This document shows positions 5,875-6,359 of a DNA stretch of 6,359 nt, one piece after another. Made by a program: the position numbers and the translations under genes. Source of the DNA: Anaerolineae bacterium. Lineage in GTDB: Bacteria; Chloroflexota; Anaerolineae; 4572-78; NAK82. Under the pieces are notes generated by a model that saw only the letters and a program-made list of their open reading frames with translations, did not search any database and was not told the origin of the DNA. Location of the stretch: positions 1 through 6,359 of the forward strand of contig JAUVRU010000131.1 of NCBI GenBank assembly GCA_030597485.1, read 5' to 3'. Numbering within the stretch: position 1 is the first letter of the stretch; each line of letters opens with the position of its first letter.

Positions 5875-6359
5875 TCACCCCAGATTGAACATCACCTTGC
5901 TGAAGGAGAAGTCCCTTCTGGCGATCTTGTTGAAAACATCTGGCGCTTCGTCCATGACGTATTCGTGAGAAACCAGCGGACGGCTCTGCAAATCGCCACT
6001 TGCCATATAATCAACTGACAGAAACCATTCTCTGCCAGGGAACGGTTCCGAGTTCGAATTCCACGAACCGGTGAGGTGAACTTCATCTCGCATGATCTTG
6101 TCCACCATAGATGAAGGCAGGTCAAGCTTGTCGCCGGAGATTCCCAACAATATGGCGGACCCCAGCTTGCACGTGCTCTGAATCGACTGAATCTGCGTTT
6201 TCTCCAGGCCTGCAGCCTCAACCACAAGGTTCGCACCTCGGCCCGATGTCAGCTCCTGTATTCTGGCAACAGGATCCTCAACCAGAGCATTGACGGTCAC
6301 GGTGGCGCCCAGTTTCCGGGCAAGCTGCAGTTTGTCGTCGAAGACATCCACGGCAACTA
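5875..6359 (-). CDS. C-terminal part of a zinc-type medium-chain alcohol/polyol dehydrogenase (5' end outside window)
   Basis: The frame is open to the right edge and stops at TGA (5877-5875), leaving about 160 residues. The GTG at 6351 is internal, because VAVD reads through it from the edge and completes the usual second-strand motif of the Rossmann fold. The visible part covers the NAD(P)-binding half and C-terminal region of a medium-chain dehydrogenase: VAVDVFDDKLQLARKLGA, then GRGANLVVEAAG, GSAILLGISG, and a segment GSWNSNSEPFPGREW followed by PLVSHEYVMDEAPDVF. The GSW...PG.EW segment resembles galactitol-1-phosphate 5-dehydrogenase (GatD) and related sorbitol/threonine dehydrogenases. 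The acidic residue closing VAVD suggests NAD rather than NADP. The catalytic zinc ligands would lie in the missing N-terminal half, so substrate and metal use cannot be judged. It converges on tilS with 11 bp between the stop codons. Confidence 0.85.
   Translation of the reverse strand, partial: VAVDVFDDKLQLARKLGATVTVNALVEDPVARIQELTSGRGANLVVEAAGLEKTQIQSIQSTCKLGSAILLGISGDKLDLPSSMVDKIMRDEVHLTGSWNSNSEPFPGREWFLSVDYMASGDLQSRPLVSHEYVMDEAPDVFNKIARRDFSFSKVMFNLG

Noticed and set aside
5875..6351. Dehydrogenase starting at GTG 6351 as a complete 158-residue protein
   Set aside because: The codons before this GTG read V-A and complete the Rossmann VAVD motif, so the gene continues beyond the window.

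Overview
The window (about 6.4 kb, GC-rich) looks like ordinary bacterial chromosome with four genes, two of them cut by the window edges. A large protein combining a class III cyclase, a P-loop ATPase and TPRs, the moderately GC-rich codon use, and an apparently leaderless promoter would suit a Chloroflexota-type bacterium (Anaerolineae or Caldilineae-like). That placement is inference: no rRNA or other phylogenetic marker gene was analysed. I see no mobile element, CRISPR array, tRNA, rRNA or phage gene.

Layout: (1) 1-575, plus strand, the 3' end of a beta-propeller-like protein whose start lies upstream of the window. (2) 576-676, a 101-bp intergenic region with a good sigma70-type promoter (TTGACT, 17 bp, TATCAT). 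Its predicted start point falls on the ATG of the next gene, and there is no Shine-Dalgarno sequence. (3) 677-4204, plus strand, an 1175-residue signalling protein: N-terminal zinc ribbon, class III nucleotide cyclase with a complete catalytic set of the K/T (class IIIb) type, AAA_16/STAND-like ATPase, then a C-terminal array of eleven gapless 40-residue TPR-like units. (4) 4286-5863, plus strand, tilS, the tRNA(Ile) lysidine synthetase, with its start best placed at a GTG behind an AGGAG ribosome binding site. (5) 5875-6359, minus strand, the C-terminal part of a zinc-type medium-chain alcohol/polyol dehydrogenase, converging on tilS with only 11 bp between the stop codons.

The genes do not form an obvious pathway. 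tilS is a housekeeping tRNA-modification gene 81 bp behind the cyclase gene and may be co-transcribed with it. The dehydrogenase belongs to a separate convergent unit. The most interesting object is the cyclase-ATPase-TPR protein. It has the same kind of domain order as the bicarbonate-regulated soluble adenylyl cyclases, it adds a zinc ribbon, and it appears to be expressed from a leaderless mRNA.
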